Shown one piece after another: positions 31,701 through 40,883 of a DNA stretch of 64,000 bases. Both the position numbers and the translations under genes were made by a program. The notes beneath the pieces were generated by a model. It was not told the DNA's origin, did no database searches, and saw nothing but the letters and a program-made list of their open reading frames with translations. Origin of the DNA: Chitinophaga varians (GTDB taxonomy: Bacteria; Bacteroidota; Bacteroidia; Chitinophagales; Chitinophagaceae); NCBI RefSeq assembly GCF_012641275.1, contig NZ_JABAIA010000003.1:1550001-1614000 (forward strand). Reading direction: 5' to 3'. Position 1 is the first letter of the stretch; the number at the start of each line of letters is the position of its first letter.

Positions 31701-32729
31701 ATGAAGTATTTGTTTTACATAGGGAGCCTTTTCTGCGTTGCTGTGTTAACAGGATGTATACATGAATTACCGGTGCCTCCTTCCAGTATAAAACCCAGAG
31801 CGGTGGTTTACAGTGAACTGGTAGCAGGGAAAAAAGCCGAGATGCGGGTAGGCAAAAGCAAGCCTGTAGGGCCGGACATTAACAATGATTTTGCGCCGGT
31901 GACGAACGCTGTGGCACAACTGCTAAACGCCGACAGCCAGTTGCTTGAACAGTTGCATTATGTAAAAGACACTTCCAGCAATATGGCCTTTTACCGGGGC
32001 AACACCCGCATAGACGCCAACAAGAGCTACATTGTACAGGTAAAAGTACCCGATACCAAAGATGTGACTGCAAAAACAACCATTCCTCCCGGTATTAAAG
32101 TGGAGCTGCTGGACACCTTACGGACCACGCTGAACGGACGTCCGGTGCTGCGGTTTCATTTCAATGTGCAGGCGCCGCCAGCCAACGGGCGGCAGTTTAT
32201 CGTGATGGAAGCATTGAAGCAGCTGGTGCAACTGGACACGATCTTTATTTACCGGAACACGCGCTATCGCGTGCGCGACAAACGAACATTGTACGACCAG
32301 GTGAAAAATGAACCGGGCCTGGTTTCCTTCAAGGACACTGTGTACCTCAACAGCTATCTGCGTATCCCCGTTTACACACAGGATGAAAATGCAGACAACA
32401 ACCAGGTGGGCGGCCTCAATGAAAACTACAACAGTATTCTTTTCACTCAGCGCGCCAAAGCGCTTGACACCCGGCTGTACCTCAATGCCACCGCGCTTAC
32501 CGCCAGTACTCCCGGAGATAACATACCCATTGGCCGTGTGCTGGTGAATGTAAAATCGGTGACACCGGAGTATTATGATTTTCTGCTCACTTATGAAAAA
32601 GTAAGGCGCAATCCCGGCCTGAACAGCCTGATACAGGCCATCCAGCTACGCAATAATGCTATCGGCGGACTGGGCGTAATCGGCGGCTGCAATCAGGCTG
32701 CATATTATCTGTATTACGATCAGTTGTAG
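31701..32729 (+). CDS. DUF4249 lipoprotein, receptor partner
   Basis: 342 residues, 2 nt after the receptor gene. Lipoprotein signal MKYLFYIGSLFCVAVLTGC (Cys19). DUF4249 signatures: 'KPRAVVYSELVAGKKAEMRVGKSKPVG' (normally 'lvv.g.lt....p..v.ls.s.p'), 'VTNAVAQLLNADSQ', 'YIVQVKVPDTKDVTAKTTIPPG' and 'NVKSVTPEYYDFLLTYEK'. The genes for such proteins are regularly found after STN-type TonB receptors in Bacteroidota, and the protein is assumed to be a surface partner of the receptor in the way SusD partners SusC. Biochemical role unproven. Confidence 0.92.
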   Translation: MKYLFYIGSLFCVAVLTGCIHELPVPPSSIKPRAVVYSELVAGKKAEMRVGKSKPVGPDINNDFAPVTNAVAQLLNADSQLLEQLHYVKDTSSNMAFYRGNTRIDANKSYIVQVKVPDTKDVTAKTTIPPGIKVELLDTLRTTLNGRPVLRFHFNVQAPPANGRQFIVMEALKQLVQLDTIFIYRNTRYRVRDKRTLYDQVKNEPGLVSFKDTVYLNSYLRIPVYTQDENADNNQVGGLNENYNSILFTQRAKALDTRLYLNATALTASTPGDNIPIGRVLVNVKSVTPEYYDFLLTYEKVRRNPGLNSLIQAIQLRNNAIGGLGVIGGCNQAAYYLYYDQL

Positions 32730-32782
32730 TCTTTTCCTGACATTTCCTTTGCGCCCTTTGCTCCTTTGCGAGAACAATTCCG

Positions 32783-32790
32783 TATTTTTG
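32783..32790 (+). promoter_or_regulatory. candidate -7 element of rocD (TATTTTTG)
   Basis: A full TAnnTTTG match only 4 nt before the rocD ATG. If used, transcription would start at about the A of the ATG, giving a leaderless or nearly leaderless mRNA. A TTTG lies 14 nt upstream, shorter than the usual spacing. Confidence 0.4.
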
Positions 32791-32794
32791 GGAT

Positions 32795-34033
32795 ATGATA
32801 CCAGCATTTACGATAAGCGAAAGGACGCAGCATTTTCTAGGATTGGAAGAGCAATATGGCGCACACAACTACCATCCGTTGCCAGTGGTGTTGGAGCGTG
32901 GCGAAGGTGTTTTTTTATGGGATGTGGATGGTAAACGTTACTACGATTTTCTCTCCGGGTATTCTGCAGTTAACCAGGGACATTGCCATCCGCGGATCAT
33001 TGCCTCGCTGATAGAACAGGCGCAGAAACTGACATTGACCTCCCGCGCATTTCACAGTGACCTGCTGGGAGAATACGCACAGTATATTACCGGTTACTTC
33101 GGTTATGATAAAGTATTGCCCATGAATACCGGTGTGGAAGCGGTGGAAACAGCGCTGAAACTCTGCCGGCACTGGGCTTATATGGTAAAAGGCATTCCGG
33201 AAAACAAGGCGAAGATCCTTGTTTGCTCCAATAATTTCCATGGCCGTACCCTCAATGTGATCTCCTTCAGCACCGACCCGTTGGCCCGGAATAATTTCGG
33301 ACCGTTTATGAGCGGTTATGAAGTGATCCCCTACAATAATTTGCCGGCACTGGAACAGGCGCTGCAAGACAAAACGGTGGCCGGTTTCCTGGTAGAGCCT
33401 ATCCAGGGCGAGGCCGGTGTGGTGGTGCCCGACGATGGTTACCTTTCCAAAGCCCGTGCTTATTGCCAGGATGCCAATGTGTTGTTCATAGCAGATGAGA
33501 TACAGACCGGACTGGCCCGTACCGGCCGTATGCTGGCGTGCGACCACGAAAATGTACGCCCGGACATACTGATACTGGGCAAAGCCCTCTCCGGTGGCGT
33601 GTTGCCGGTAAGCGCGGTACTGGCGGATGATGAGATCATGCTGACCATCAAACCGGGAGAACACGGTTCTACCTATGGTGGCAATCCGCTCGCCTGTAAA
33701 GTGGCCATCACAGCGCTTCAGGTGCTGAAAGATGAGAAAATGACAGAAAACGCAGCTGCTATGGGACAGCTGTTACGCAAGGGGCTGGAAGACCTGCAGT
33801 CTCCTTATATAAAAACCGTGCGTGGAAAAGGCCTGCTGAATGCCATCGTGATCAATCACGCTGATCCGGAAGCAGCCTGGGACCTCTGCCTGACTTTAAA
33901 AGAAAACGGCCTGCTCGCCAAACCTACCCATGGCGACAAGATCCGATTTGCTCCACCACTGATCATGACTGCCACACAGGTTTCAGAATGTGTGCAGATC
34001 ATTCAGAAAAGCATCGAAAAAGCGTTCAGCTAA
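32795..34033 (+). CDS. rocD: ornithine aminotransferase
   Basis: 412 residues, PLP-dependent class III aminotransferase. It transfers the delta-amino group of ornithine to 2-oxoglutarate, giving glutamate semialdehyde for proline or glutamate formation. Class motifs: '[29 protein letters not shown]' near the N terminus as in eukaryotic/Firmicute OAT, '[15 protein letters not shown]', 'FHGRTL', '[17 protein letters not shown]', '[13 protein letters not shown]' and '[15 protein letters not shown]' with the PLP Lys, then '[13 protein letters not shown]'. Length matches RocD. The next gene (VIT-like) begins 10 nt later, but no arginine-catabolism genes adjoin. Confidence 0.96.
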   Translation: MIPAFTISERTQHFLGLEEQYGAHNYHPLPVVLERGEGVFLWDVDGKRYYDFLSGYSAVNQGHCHPRIIASLIEQAQKLTLTSRAFHSDLLGEYAQYITGYFGYDKVLPMNTGVEAVETALKLCRHWAYMVKGIPENKAKILVCSNNFHGRTLNVISFSTDPLARNNFGPFMSGYEVIPYNNLPALEQALQDKTVAGFLVEPIQGEAGVVVPDDGYLSKARAYCQDANVLFIADEIQTGLARTGRMLACDHENVRPDILILGKALSGGVLPVSAVLADDEIMLTIKPGEHGSTYGGNPLACKVAITALQVLKDEKMTENAAAMGQLLRKGLEDLQSPYIKTVRGKGLLNAIVINHADPEAAWDLCLTLKENGLLAKPTHGDKIRFAPPLIMTATQVSECVQIIQKSIEKAFS

Positions 34034-34043
34034 CTGCCAACGT

Positions 34044-34685
34044 ATGACAGCACCACACAAGGCTATCCGCAGTTCCGGATGGAAAACCGACTTCCTGATC
34101 GGCTTTCCCGATGGTTTGTTCCTGCTCTTTTTTGCCACACAGGTTGTACAAACCTTTCCGCTGGAAGTACAGACCTTTTACAATATCCAACTCTGTATCC
34201 TGGCCGCAGGCAGCCTGCTGGTGATGTACAGCGCCTACCAGGCCAATAAAGGCGATGCCCAGCACGACAGCGCCCTCCTCTCCGACGACGAGCGGCGGAA
34301 ACTGGCGCATCTCGACATCAACGACCACACCATCGCACACATTGCCGATGAAATGCAGAAAGACGCCGCGCAGTGGGAAACAACCCTGCAGCAGGAACAA
34401 GTGGTGGAAACAACGTTTAGCCGTCCCCGTGCCATGCTGAGCGCTTTGTTTACTGCCTTCTTTTTTTTGTTGGGAGGAATGTTGTCTGTAGGGCCTTATT
34501 TATCGAATGAAAATTTTCCGGCTGCTTCACAAACCAGTATGATGCTGGTTTTCCTGGGGTTGACCGTATTCAGTTTTATAAAAGCGAAAGTAACTAACCA
34601 GCGCCCACTACCCATTATCATCCGGTATTGGCTGATGGGCGCCGGTGTATGGTGCGGGGCCTGGCTACTGCACCGGATCTTTTAA
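34044..34685 (+). CDS. VIT1/CCC1-like membrane protein
   Basis: 213 residues from ATG 34044; the longer frame runs into rocD. Layout of the vacuolar-iron-transporter family: two helices at the start ('LIGFPDGLFLLFFATQVV', 'LCILAAGSLLVMYSAYQAN') and an acidic cytoplasmic insert with two helices ('SDDERRKLAHLDINDHTIAHIADEMQKDAAQWE'), where VIT proteins bind metal. Three more helices follow, the first with 'SALFTAFFFLLGGMLSVGPYLS', close to the family's 'l.fflGallPllpy'. Family sequences normally have more Glu/Met metal ligands in the insert, so this is a divergent member; transport of iron or manganese is inferred. Only 10 nt from rocD. Confidence 0.6.
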   Translation: MTAPHKAIRSSGWKTDFLIGFPDGLFLLFFATQVVQTFPLEVQTFYNIQLCILAAGSLLVMYSAYQANKGDAQHDSALLSDDERRKLAHLDINDHTIAHIADEMQKDAAQWETTLQQEQVVETTFSRPRAMLSALFTAFFFLLGGMLSVGPYLSNENFPAASQTSMMLVFLGLTVFSFIKAKVTNQRPLPIIIRYWLMGAGVWCGAWLLHRIF

Positions 34686-34699
34686 CCCCCGCGGGAGAT

Positions 34700-35095
34700 T
34701 TAGGACTTAGGTGTCTTCCTGGGTGTAGGGGTAAGCAGTACACAAACAAATGCTACGGCAGCCGCAGCTACTGAAATATACAGCGCTATGCCCGCCTGCG
34801 GACAAACGCCGGCCTCACAGCGGGAAAACAGCAGCATGTTACGGAAAGACCATGCCAGCATAAAACCCGCTACAAAAAGGTTCATTCGCATCACCCATTC
34901 GTTCTTCACCAGAAAAATAATCACTGCCAGCACCGCCAGGAAGATATTCAGTTTCCCCGGCTCCCCATAGCTGGAGCCGGTAGTATTTAACCCGGTAAAT
35001 ACCAGGTGCCGGCTCTCGATCACCGCCCACGGGAAAAATGCACAAATAATCACCACCACCGCAGCAATAATTCCGATAATAGAAGTCTTAGACAT
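34700..35095 (-). CDS. four-helix membrane protein, unknown
   Basis: 131 residues, no family recognised. Helix 1 about 6-28 ('IIGIIAAVVVIICAFFPWAVI') with a short polar loop, then 'LNIFLAVLAVIIFLV', 'MNLFVAGFMLAWSFRNMLLF' and 'IALYISVAAAAVAFVCVLLT', ending in a basic tail. Two Cys ('SRCEAGVCPQ') in the last loop could form a disulfide outside. Such small inner-membrane proteins are common in Bacteroidota and usually uncharacterised. It lies downstream of the DPP-IV gene on the same strand, separated by palindrome C. Convergent with the VIT-like gene. Confidence 0.75.
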   Translation of the reverse strand: MSKTSIIGIIAAVVVIICAFFPWAVIESRHLVFTGLNTTGSSYGEPGKLNIFLAVLAVIIFLVKNEWVMRMNLFVAGFMLAWSFRNMLLFSRCEAGVCPQAGIALYISVAAAAVAFVCVLLTPTPRKTPKS

Positions 35096-35127
35096 GTAGT
35101 TCAGTTTATTAAGAAGCGCAAGTTAGA

Positions 35128-35226
35128 GATTTTTTGATTTTCGATTTTTTGATTTTGGAATTTTAGGGAGTTATCAAAGCATGTCTCCCATCTTCTCAAA
35201 ATCAAAAAATCGAAAACCAAAAAATT
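35128..35226. repeat. palindrome C: 30-bp arms of GATTTTTTGATTTTC units
   Basis: Left arm 35128-35157 and right arm 35197-35226 pair with 2 mismatches. Each arm is two 15-nt units. The 39-nt loop holds a GGGAG/CTCCC stem. It starts 7 nt after the DPP-IV stop on the minus strand and ends 32 nt before the next start. Confidence 0.85.
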
Positions 35227-35233
35227 TCAACAT

Positions 35234-37411
35234 TTACTTCGCTCCCGGTTCGCAATGTGCGCGCAGATAGTTAGTATACAGGGTAGACAGGTGCGTGAAA
35301 GTGCCCTCTCCTTCCGAAATGCTGTGTGTGCGGTTAGGATAAGCCATGAACTGGATTTGTTTGTTGTATTTGATCAGTTCATTGAGCAGCATCTCCGCGT
35401 TCTGATAATGCACGTTGTCATCTCCGGTACCGTGTATGTACAGCAGGTTTCCACGCAGGTTCCTGGCATAGGAAATGGGTGAGCCCTTCACAAAATCTTC
35501 CCGGTTCTCTTCCGGCAGCCCCATATAACGTTCCTGGTAGATATTGTCATAGGTCAGCTGGTTGCCTACTGCAGCTATAGCGATGCCTGTTTTGTAGATG
35601 TCCGGGTACTGGAACATAAGGTTAAGCGTCATGGAACCGCCGCCGCTCCAGCCCCATACCGCTGTACGGGCAGGATCGATATAGGCATATTTTTTCATGA
35701 GCGCCTGAGCAGCCTGTGCCTGGTCACGTGCGTTGAGCACGCCAACTTTGCGGTAGATGCTTTTACGCCAGTAGCGGCCTTTGGGCAATGGTGTGCCTCT
35801 GTTGTCCATGGAAGCGTAGATGTAGCCATCTGCCGCCATATCGCCATCATAGAGGAAGTTGCGGCCTGCACCGGCCACATCGCGGGTGGTGGCGCCGGCA
35901 GGTTCGCCGTATACATAAAATACGATCGGATATTTTTTGGAGGGGTCGAAGTCTTTAGGTTTGCGCATCCAGCCACCGATCCTGATGCCGTCAGCGGTCT
36001 GCACCTCGAAATACTCCACACATTTGCCTGCGGCCGCGGCCTGTTTCAGCGCCTGTGCCACTTCCGGGCTGCTTTTATGCGCCGGCAGCTCCACATTTTC
36101 GCTGACGGGGTACATGCAGGCGTTGCTAAAGGAATGTACCGCCCAGCTGCTGTAGGGTGATATATTGTATTCATGTGAGCCGGGCTGGTCGGCCGGTGTG
36201 ATACGTTCCGCTTTGCCGCCATTCAGCGGAATGCGGTAAAGGTATTCCTGTACCGCGTTGTCCGGTGAAGCGGTGAACCAGATCTGATTACCGGTTTCAT
36301 CGATTTTGGCGATGGTCATCACGTCATAGTTGCCGGGCGTCAGCAGTGTGGCTTTTCCGGTTTCAGTGGAGACGGTGTACAGATGGCGCCATCCGTCCTG
36401 TTCACTTACCCAGACGAAGTCTTTTCCGTTGCGGATAAAGTCCCACCCGGCGATGTTGTCATCGTCCCAGCGGGATTTCACGTCGATCCAGGCGCTGTCT
36501 TTTTCTTCATACAACGTATGTACTTTACCGTTAGTAGCGTCGCAAAGCATGATTTTGCTTTCGTTCTGTTTGCGGTTAAGCTGTTGGATGATCAGTTGTT
36601 TTTTACCGGGCACCCATTCCATGCGGGGGATGTAATGCTGTTGCTGATCCCCGGGAACGTCCATCCAGCGGGTGTTGGCAGTGGCGATGTCCACTACGCC
36701 GACGCGGCAGGCGGAAGGGCTTTGACCCGCCACGGGATATTCTACCGGCACATTAAAGGAGTAGATGGAATCGGTATTATTGATCATGAGGAAGTCGCGG
36801 ATTTTGGTCGCGTCTATCTGCCAGTAAGCGATGCTTTTGCTATCGGGGCTCCAGCGGAAACCGTCGCGGCAGCCGAATTCTTCTTCATAGGCCCAGTCGA
36901 AGGTACCATTGATAAAACGGCGGGTACCGTTGGTGGTCAGCGCTTTGATGGTGCCGGTGGCCAGGTCTTCCACATAAAGATTGTGTTCACTCACATAGGC
37001 GGCCCTGGTGCCGTCAGGAGATAACTTGGCGAACATCAGCGAAGATGCGGCATGACCTTTGCCTAACTGCTGAAGCTTGCCGGATGCAAGGTCCAGCAAC
37101 CAGTAGTCGCCGCGGGTTTCATAACGCCATACTTTTTTTGAATTGGTGTAGATCAGCAATTTTTTTTCATCTGCTGAAAAAGAGAAGTCCCGGACCGGCA
37201 GTGCTTTGGCGGCGCCTGCAGGAGTATACTTTCCGGCCGGCACCATGACCGTGGGAGCGGCACCTGATAAGGGAGTGGCAACAATGCCCTGCGGTTCGGC
37301 CTTTAAAGTGGCCCGACCATCGCGCGACCATTTGATTCCTTTGCCCGGTTGAGCGAACAGGGAGAAACAGCTCACCACCAACAAGGCTACCAATAGTGTT
37401 ATTTTCTTCAT
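35234..37411 (-). CDS. dipeptidyl-peptidase IV-type serine peptidase (S9B)
   Basis: 725 residues from ATG 37411 (MKKITLLVALLVVSCFSLFAQ signal); the longer frame adds 26 unlikely residues. The N-terminal beta-propeller runs to about 460. The catalytic alpha/beta-hydrolase domain shows 'AVWGWSGGGSMTL' (Ser), 'HGTGDDNVHYQNAE' (Asp) and 'NRTHSISEGEG' (His). The double-Glu segment of DPP-IV, which fixes the free N terminus of substrates, is visible as 'DWAYEEEFGCRDGFRWSPD'. It releases X-Pro (or X-Ala) dipeptides from peptides in the periplasm. Single gene; palindrome C follows the stop. Confidence 0.94.
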   Translation of the reverse strand: MKKITLLVALLVVSCFSLFAQPGKGIKWSRDGRATLKAEPQGIVATPLSGAAPTVMVPAGKYTPAGAAKALPVRDFSFSADEKKLLIYTNSKKVWRYETRGDYWLLDLASGKLQQLGKGHAASSLMFAKLSPDGTRAAYVSEHNLYVEDLATGTIKALTTNGTRRFINGTFDWAYEEEFGCRDGFRWSPDSKSIAYWQIDATKIRDFLMINNTDSIYSFNVPVEYPVAGQSPSACRVGVVDIATANTRWMDVPGDQQQHYIPRMEWVPGKKQLIIQQLNRKQNESKIMLCDATNGKVHTLYEEKDSAWIDVKSRWDDDNIAGWDFIRNGKDFVWVSEQDGWRHLYTVSTETGKATLLTPGNYDVMTIAKIDETGNQIWFTASPDNAVQEYLYRIPLNGGKAERITPADQPGSHEYNISPYSSWAVHSFSNACMYPVSENVELPAHKSSPEVAQALKQAAAAGKCVEYFEVQTADGIRIGGWMRKPKDFDPSKKYPIVFYVYGEPAGATTRDVAGAGRNFLYDGDMAADGYIYASMDNRGTPLPKGRYWRKSIYRKVGVLNARDQAQAAQALMKKYAYIDPARTAVWGWSGGGSMTLNLMFQYPDIYKTGIAIAAVGNQLTYDNIYQERYMGLPEENREDFVKGSPISYARNLRGNLLYIHGTGDDNVHYQNAEMLLNELIKYNKQIQFMAYPNRTHSISEGEGTFTHLSTLYTNYLRAHCEPGAK

Positions 37412-37541
37412 TGTGGATATATAAAACACAATGGTAACCAAATTTTTAAAAGTAAAGAGGAAGATTATGGCCAGCGGAGCGGCAAGCATGCCGGAAGGTC
37501 AACTTTTGAAGATATGATCTTTTTTAAAATTTTTTGCAGGA

Positions 37542-37550
37542 TGTGGATAA
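37542..37550. other. consensus DnaA box beside an AT-rich stretch
   Basis: TGTGGATAA, the complement of the DnaA box TTATCCACA. It is followed by about 90 nt of very AT-rich sequence up to 37640. Only one perfect box was found in the 37412-37692 gap, so an origin is not claimed. Confidence 0.3.
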
Positions 37551-37692
37551 AAAAGTTTTCACATAGGGAAAAAATTATTTCTTTTTTTCTATTTTTATGC
37601 AAATATTAATAATTAATTAATGATTATCAGTTTGTTAGTCAACTGTACAACACTGTAAAACAATCTCAAAATCCTGGAAAAACCATTTGATT

Positions 37693-37950
37693 ATGATCCA
37701 AGTTACCTTATCTTATAAAGACCGTGAATTTTTTCAGTTTGAAGATACTTTCCTGGCCCAGATAGCAGAGAATACCAAAAAGCTGCTCTACGCCTTGCTG
37801 GAAGACATATACGACCTCCTGGCGCTCGAAAAAGGCCGTTTCCGTATCAATCTCGATCATCAGCCTAAAATCGAGGTGGAAGGCTTCAGCAATGACCTGC
37901 GTAACCAGATAGAACGTACCCTGCGCGGCGAATACGACTATGATTATTGA
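37693..37950 (+). CDS. small conserved-looking hypothetical protein
   Basis: 85 residues from ATG 37693 (a TTG two codons earlier is also in frame). No family recognised. The sequence 'LSYKDREFFQFEDTFLAQIAENTKKLLYALLEDIYDLLALEKGRFRINLDHQPKIEVEGFSNDLRNQIERTLRGEYDYDY' is given here only in outline: a short strand, an amphipathic helix of about 30 residues, two strands and an acidic Tyr-rich tail. The long AT-rich upstream region suggests its own promoter; a string GGGAAAAA at about 37567 faintly recalls the DUF4142 motif. Function unknown. Confidence 0.65.
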   Translation: MIQVTLSYKDREFFQFEDTFLAQIAENTKKLLYALLEDIYDLLALEKGRFRINLDHQPKIEVEGFSNDLRNQIERTLRGEYDYDY

Positions 37951-38014
37951 TATCACGCGGTAACGCGGATATTCCTGTATACTGATTATCTTAGCGCGAA
38001 AATCAGACAGGGGA

Positions 38015-38629
38015 ATGTCACTCACCTACATACAGGGGCTGGAGTTGTCCGGCACTTTTGCTTTCGCCGTTTCCGGAGCAACGGCAGCCATCAATAAATC
38101 CTACGACGTTATAGGGCTGCTGGCCCTGGCTTTTATCACCGCCATTGGCGGCGGTACTATCCGTGACCTTCTGATCGGCGCCACGCCGGTAGCCTGGATG
38201 ACCGATGAACTCAGCAATACCGCCATCATTCTTGCGGCTGTTATCGCAGCCGTTTTTTTCTCCTACGTAAAAATATTGCAACGCTGGCTGAACATCTTCG
38301 ATGCTATCGGCCTCGGCATGTTCACCATCACCGGTATCAATAAGGGCATTGCAGCTGGACTGCCTGTTCCCGTGTGTGTAGCCCTCGGGGTTATTACCGG
38401 TGCTTTTGGCGGGTTGCTCCGCGATGTGATCACCGGTGAACAACCGATCCTCTTTACCCGGGAAATCTATGCTGTGGCTTCCCTCGCCGGCGGTTCCCTT
38501 TTTGTGCTGGCCGGTATTTTCACACATCTGCCCGGAGGCGTTATTCAGAGTATATCCGTTACCGTTATTGTAGGCATACGCCTGTTAAGCCTGCGTTACA
38601 ACTGGCAGCTGCCCCGTATCCGGCAGTAA
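38015..38629 (+). CDS. TRIC-type channel/UPF0126 membrane protein (YadS-like)
   Basis: 204 residues, seven helices in two repeated halves. Each half carries the 'GG(T/L)(I/L)RD' signature: 'ITAIGGGTIRDLLIG' and 'GAFGGLLRDVITGE', in the positions used by prokaryotic TRIC trimers to conduct K+. The opening 'LSGTFAFAVSGATAAINKSYDVIGLLAL' is also characteristic. Family members have also been proposed as glycine transporters, so the physiological role is open. Stands alone between a small hypothetical gene and a MarC-like gene on the same strand. Confidence 0.93.
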   Translation: MSLTYIQGLELSGTFAFAVSGATAAINKSYDVIGLLALAFITAIGGGTIRDLLIGATPVAWMTDELSNTAIILAAVIAAVFFSYVKILQRWLNIFDAIGLGMFTITGINKGIAAGLPVPVCVALGVITGAFGGLLRDVITGEQPILFTREIYAVASLAGGSLFVLAGIFTHLPGGVIQSISVTVIVGIRLLSLRYNWQLPRIRQ

Positions 38630-38695
38630 AAAAATATTCTTCCGGGAAATTGAGTTTTTGGAAATTACGAATTAATAAATTTCCTATATTGAGGT

Positions 38696-39340
38696 ATGAT
38701 GTCTCTGTTCGATAACTACTTTGCATTTGCCACCACCGTGTTCATGGGATTGCTGGCCATCGTCAATCCGATTTCGGCTATACCGGTTTTCCTGGAGCTG
38801 ACTTCCTACATGGATAAAAAAGCCAAACGCAACATCGCCACCAAATCGGTATTGATAGCTTTTTGTATCATCGTTGTATTCAGCGTGGCAGGCAAACTGA
38901 TCTTCCATGTGTTTGGAATCACACTGGCCGCACTGCGGGTTACCGGCGGCATACTGGTATTTGTGATAGGCTATGAGATGGTGAGAAGCAAGGAAGAAAC
39001 CGCACAGGCACAGAAGCTGGGCGACCAGCCTGTTAAAGCGGACCAGGGCATCAGCGTGGCCATCACGCCGCTTGCCATGCCGTTACTGGCCGGCCCCGGC
39101 GCCATCACCACTTCCATGAGCTATTCCGCGGCCAAAGACCTGACCCATCTTGCCATTGTTATGGTCGTATACGCCATTATATGTTACATCACCTATCTCC
39201 TCTTCATCGCCGGCGAGCGCATTGTCCGCATTATCGGCACTAACGTCATGATGGTAGTGACTAAAATGATGGGGCTGATCCTCGCCGTGATAGGCGTTCA
39301 AATGCTGGCCCTCGGCATCAAGGAACTGTTCAATCTGTAA
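38696..39340 (+). CDS. MarC-family integral membrane protein
   Basis: 214 residues, about six helices. Family features: 'LLAIVNPISAIPVFLELT' in the first helix region ('NP.g..P.F'), 'KSVLIAFCIIVVFSVAGKLIFHVFGITLAALRVTGGILVFVIGYEM' and 'ITPLAMPLLAGPGAITTSM' ('PLaiPllaGPGaIt'), plus a C-terminal 'GLILAVIGVQMLALGI'. MarC was once linked to antibiotic resistance, but that link was withdrawn and its role is unknown. ATGs at 38696 and 38699 are equivalent candidates. The following 432 nt contain no recognised gene. Confidence 0.93.
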   Translation: MMSLFDNYFAFATTVFMGLLAIVNPISAIPVFLELTSYMDKKAKRNIATKSVLIAFCIIVVFSVAGKLIFHVFGITLAALRVTGGILVFVIGYEMVRSKEETAQAQKLGDQPVKADQGISVAITPLAMPLLAGPGAITTSMSYSAAKDLTHLAIVMVVYAIICYITYLLFIAGERIVRIIGTNVMMVVTKMMGLILAVIGVQMLALGIKELFNL

Positions 39341-39772
39341 TTTTTATTTCTTGTCAACAATTTCAAAACGTTTCGTGTTATTTAAGCAATGACGCAAGCG
39401 AGACAGTTTTGTAGTTATTCTGTGATTTGACAAACAGCTATTGGCGTTGACCACTTTGAGTTCATCCAAAAAGATCATCCAGGGAATTGTTGGCCCGGCG
39501 TGACAAAATATTAACTATTGCAGAGCAGTCTAATTTAACCACTCCTCCATTATTTCAGTTTTACAACAGTCCGTGCCGAAAGGCATGTCAGGATATTCGT
39601 GTGCCATAAAGATTTTAGTTGAACAACAGGTAAATATCCGTTATTGATTACTAGGTGGATGTTACCGTTCCCTTTTTTCAATAGGAACAGAAGAAATCAA
39701 TATAGACGGAACAGTTAGCAAAAAGCCGTCCCGAATCATCGGGACGGCATGTTTTTTCCTGCAAGGGTATTA
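39341..39772. other. 432-bp gap without a recognised gene
   Basis: No ORF over 60 codons fits a gene. The region holds several short dyads, for example GTTCC/GGAAC around 39674-39694, and ends in a strong bidirectional terminator (39725-39748). It could encode a plus-strand small RNA ending at that terminator or be the remnant of a lost gene; nothing decisive was seen. Confidence 0.4.
39725..39748. terminator. bidirectional intrinsic terminator
   Basis: A 10-bp GC-rich perfect stem (GCCGTCCCGA 39725-39734, TCGGGACGGC 39739-39748), loop ATCA. It is followed on the plus strand by ATGTTTTTT and on the minus strand by TTTTTG. It ends the RND efflux operon on the minus strand. Confidence 0.85.
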
Positions 39773-40861
39773 TCAGTGAATGGCAATACCATCCTTGATT
39801 TCATCGGTAGCATTCACCAGCACCTCATCTCCTGCTTTCAGGTTACCGAATACCTCCGTAGAGTCATTATGGTGATTCCCTTCCTGTACGTCTACCCACT
39901 GTGTCCGGTGGTCTTTTACAACGATCACGTATTTTCTTTCGGTAGACATGACCACCGCAGATGCGGGTACCACCAGGGCGGCAGCGGAACCGTTGACCGG
40001 CATCGTAATTTCCGCATACATACCGGGTTTCAGTTCACGGGAAGTATTGGCTACGTCCACCTCTACCGCTTCGGAGCGGTATCTGTCATTTAAAGTGCCT
40101 GCTTCACGGGAAACGGCGCCCTTAAATACTTTCCCCGGCATGGCATTTACGCTGAAGTTCACCATGGACTGCCCCATCAGCTGACCGCTGTAGATCTCAG
40201 GCACCTGTAACACGAGCCTCAGTTTATCTTCCTGCTCCAGCATCAGCATGGGCTTATCCCCCACTTTTGTGTCGGGGCCGACCAATGCGCCGGGATGGAT
40301 GTTTCTCTCAGTGATCACGCCATCAAAGGGGGCCGTTACCGTGAGATAGTCCCGCATAACGCCGCGGGCGCGGAAATTGGCCTGCTCGCTGTTCATCAGC
40401 GCACTGTCGCCCAGCATACGGGCTTTGGACAGCTCCAGGTCGTGGGCCGAAATAGTGCCCGGCGTTTCATCCGCCGTGGCGATGGTACGCTCATAATTGT
40501 CTTTGCTGGCGGCAAACATGGCGCGCGCCTGTATGTACTTGGATTGTGCCGCATAATACTGTTGCGTGATCTCCGGTGCTTCCAGCACCAGCAGCACCTG
40601 CCCTTTTTTCACGCGGGAGCCGCGGTCCACCATAATGCGGCTGACAAAGCCATTCACACGGGGATAGATACTTACTTTCTGAAATGCTTCCAGTGTGCCC
40701 GGCAGGCGGATACTGCCCGACAAGGGCTGTTGTACTACCCTGGCAAACTGGTACTGCCTTTCGTGCGCCACTGGTTTGTATTCCGGTGCAGCAGCCGAAT
40801 GACAGGCCGCCAGTGCAACCACCAGGCCCAACATCATCCAATTAGCAGTCATATTTTTCAT
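39773..40861 (-). CDS. RND efflux periplasmic adaptor (lipoprotein)
   Basis: 362 residues. N terminus MKNMTANWMMLGLVVALAAC gives a lipid-anchored adaptor (Cys20), as with AcrA. Domain order: lipoyl half ('FVSRIMVDRGSRVKKGQVLLVLEAPE'), alpha-hairpin with coiled coil (about 95-160), lipoyl half ('TVTAPFDGVITERNIHPGALVG'), beta-barrel ('LRLVLQVPEIYSGQLM') and membrane-proximal domain. It links the RND pump encoded 22 nt upstream with the TolC protein. Last gene of the three-gene operon, ended by the terminator at 39725-39748. Confidence 0.93.
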   Translation of the reverse strand: MKNMTANWMMLGLVVALAACHSAAAPEYKPVAHERQYQFARVVQQPLSGSIRLPGTLEAFQKVSIYPRVNGFVSRIMVDRGSRVKKGQVLLVLEAPEITQQYYAAQSKYIQARAMFAASKDNYERTIATADETPGTISAHDLELSKARMLGDSALMNSEQANFRARGVMRDYLTVTAPFDGVITERNIHPGALVGPDTKVGDKPMLMLEQEDKLRLVLQVPEIYSGQLMGQSMVNFSVNAMPGKVFKGAVSREAGTLNDRYRSEAVEVDVANTSRELKPGMYAEITMPVNGSAAALVVPASAVVMSTERKYVIVVKDHRTQWVDVQEGNHHNDSTEVFGNLKAGDEVLVNATDEIKDGIAIH

Positions 40862-40883
40862 ATATATAATTTTTTATGTTGAA

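Noticed and set aside
37490..37692. Replication origin
   Set aside because: Only one DnaA box and no dnaA, dnaN or gyrB nearby; kept only as a low-interest observation.
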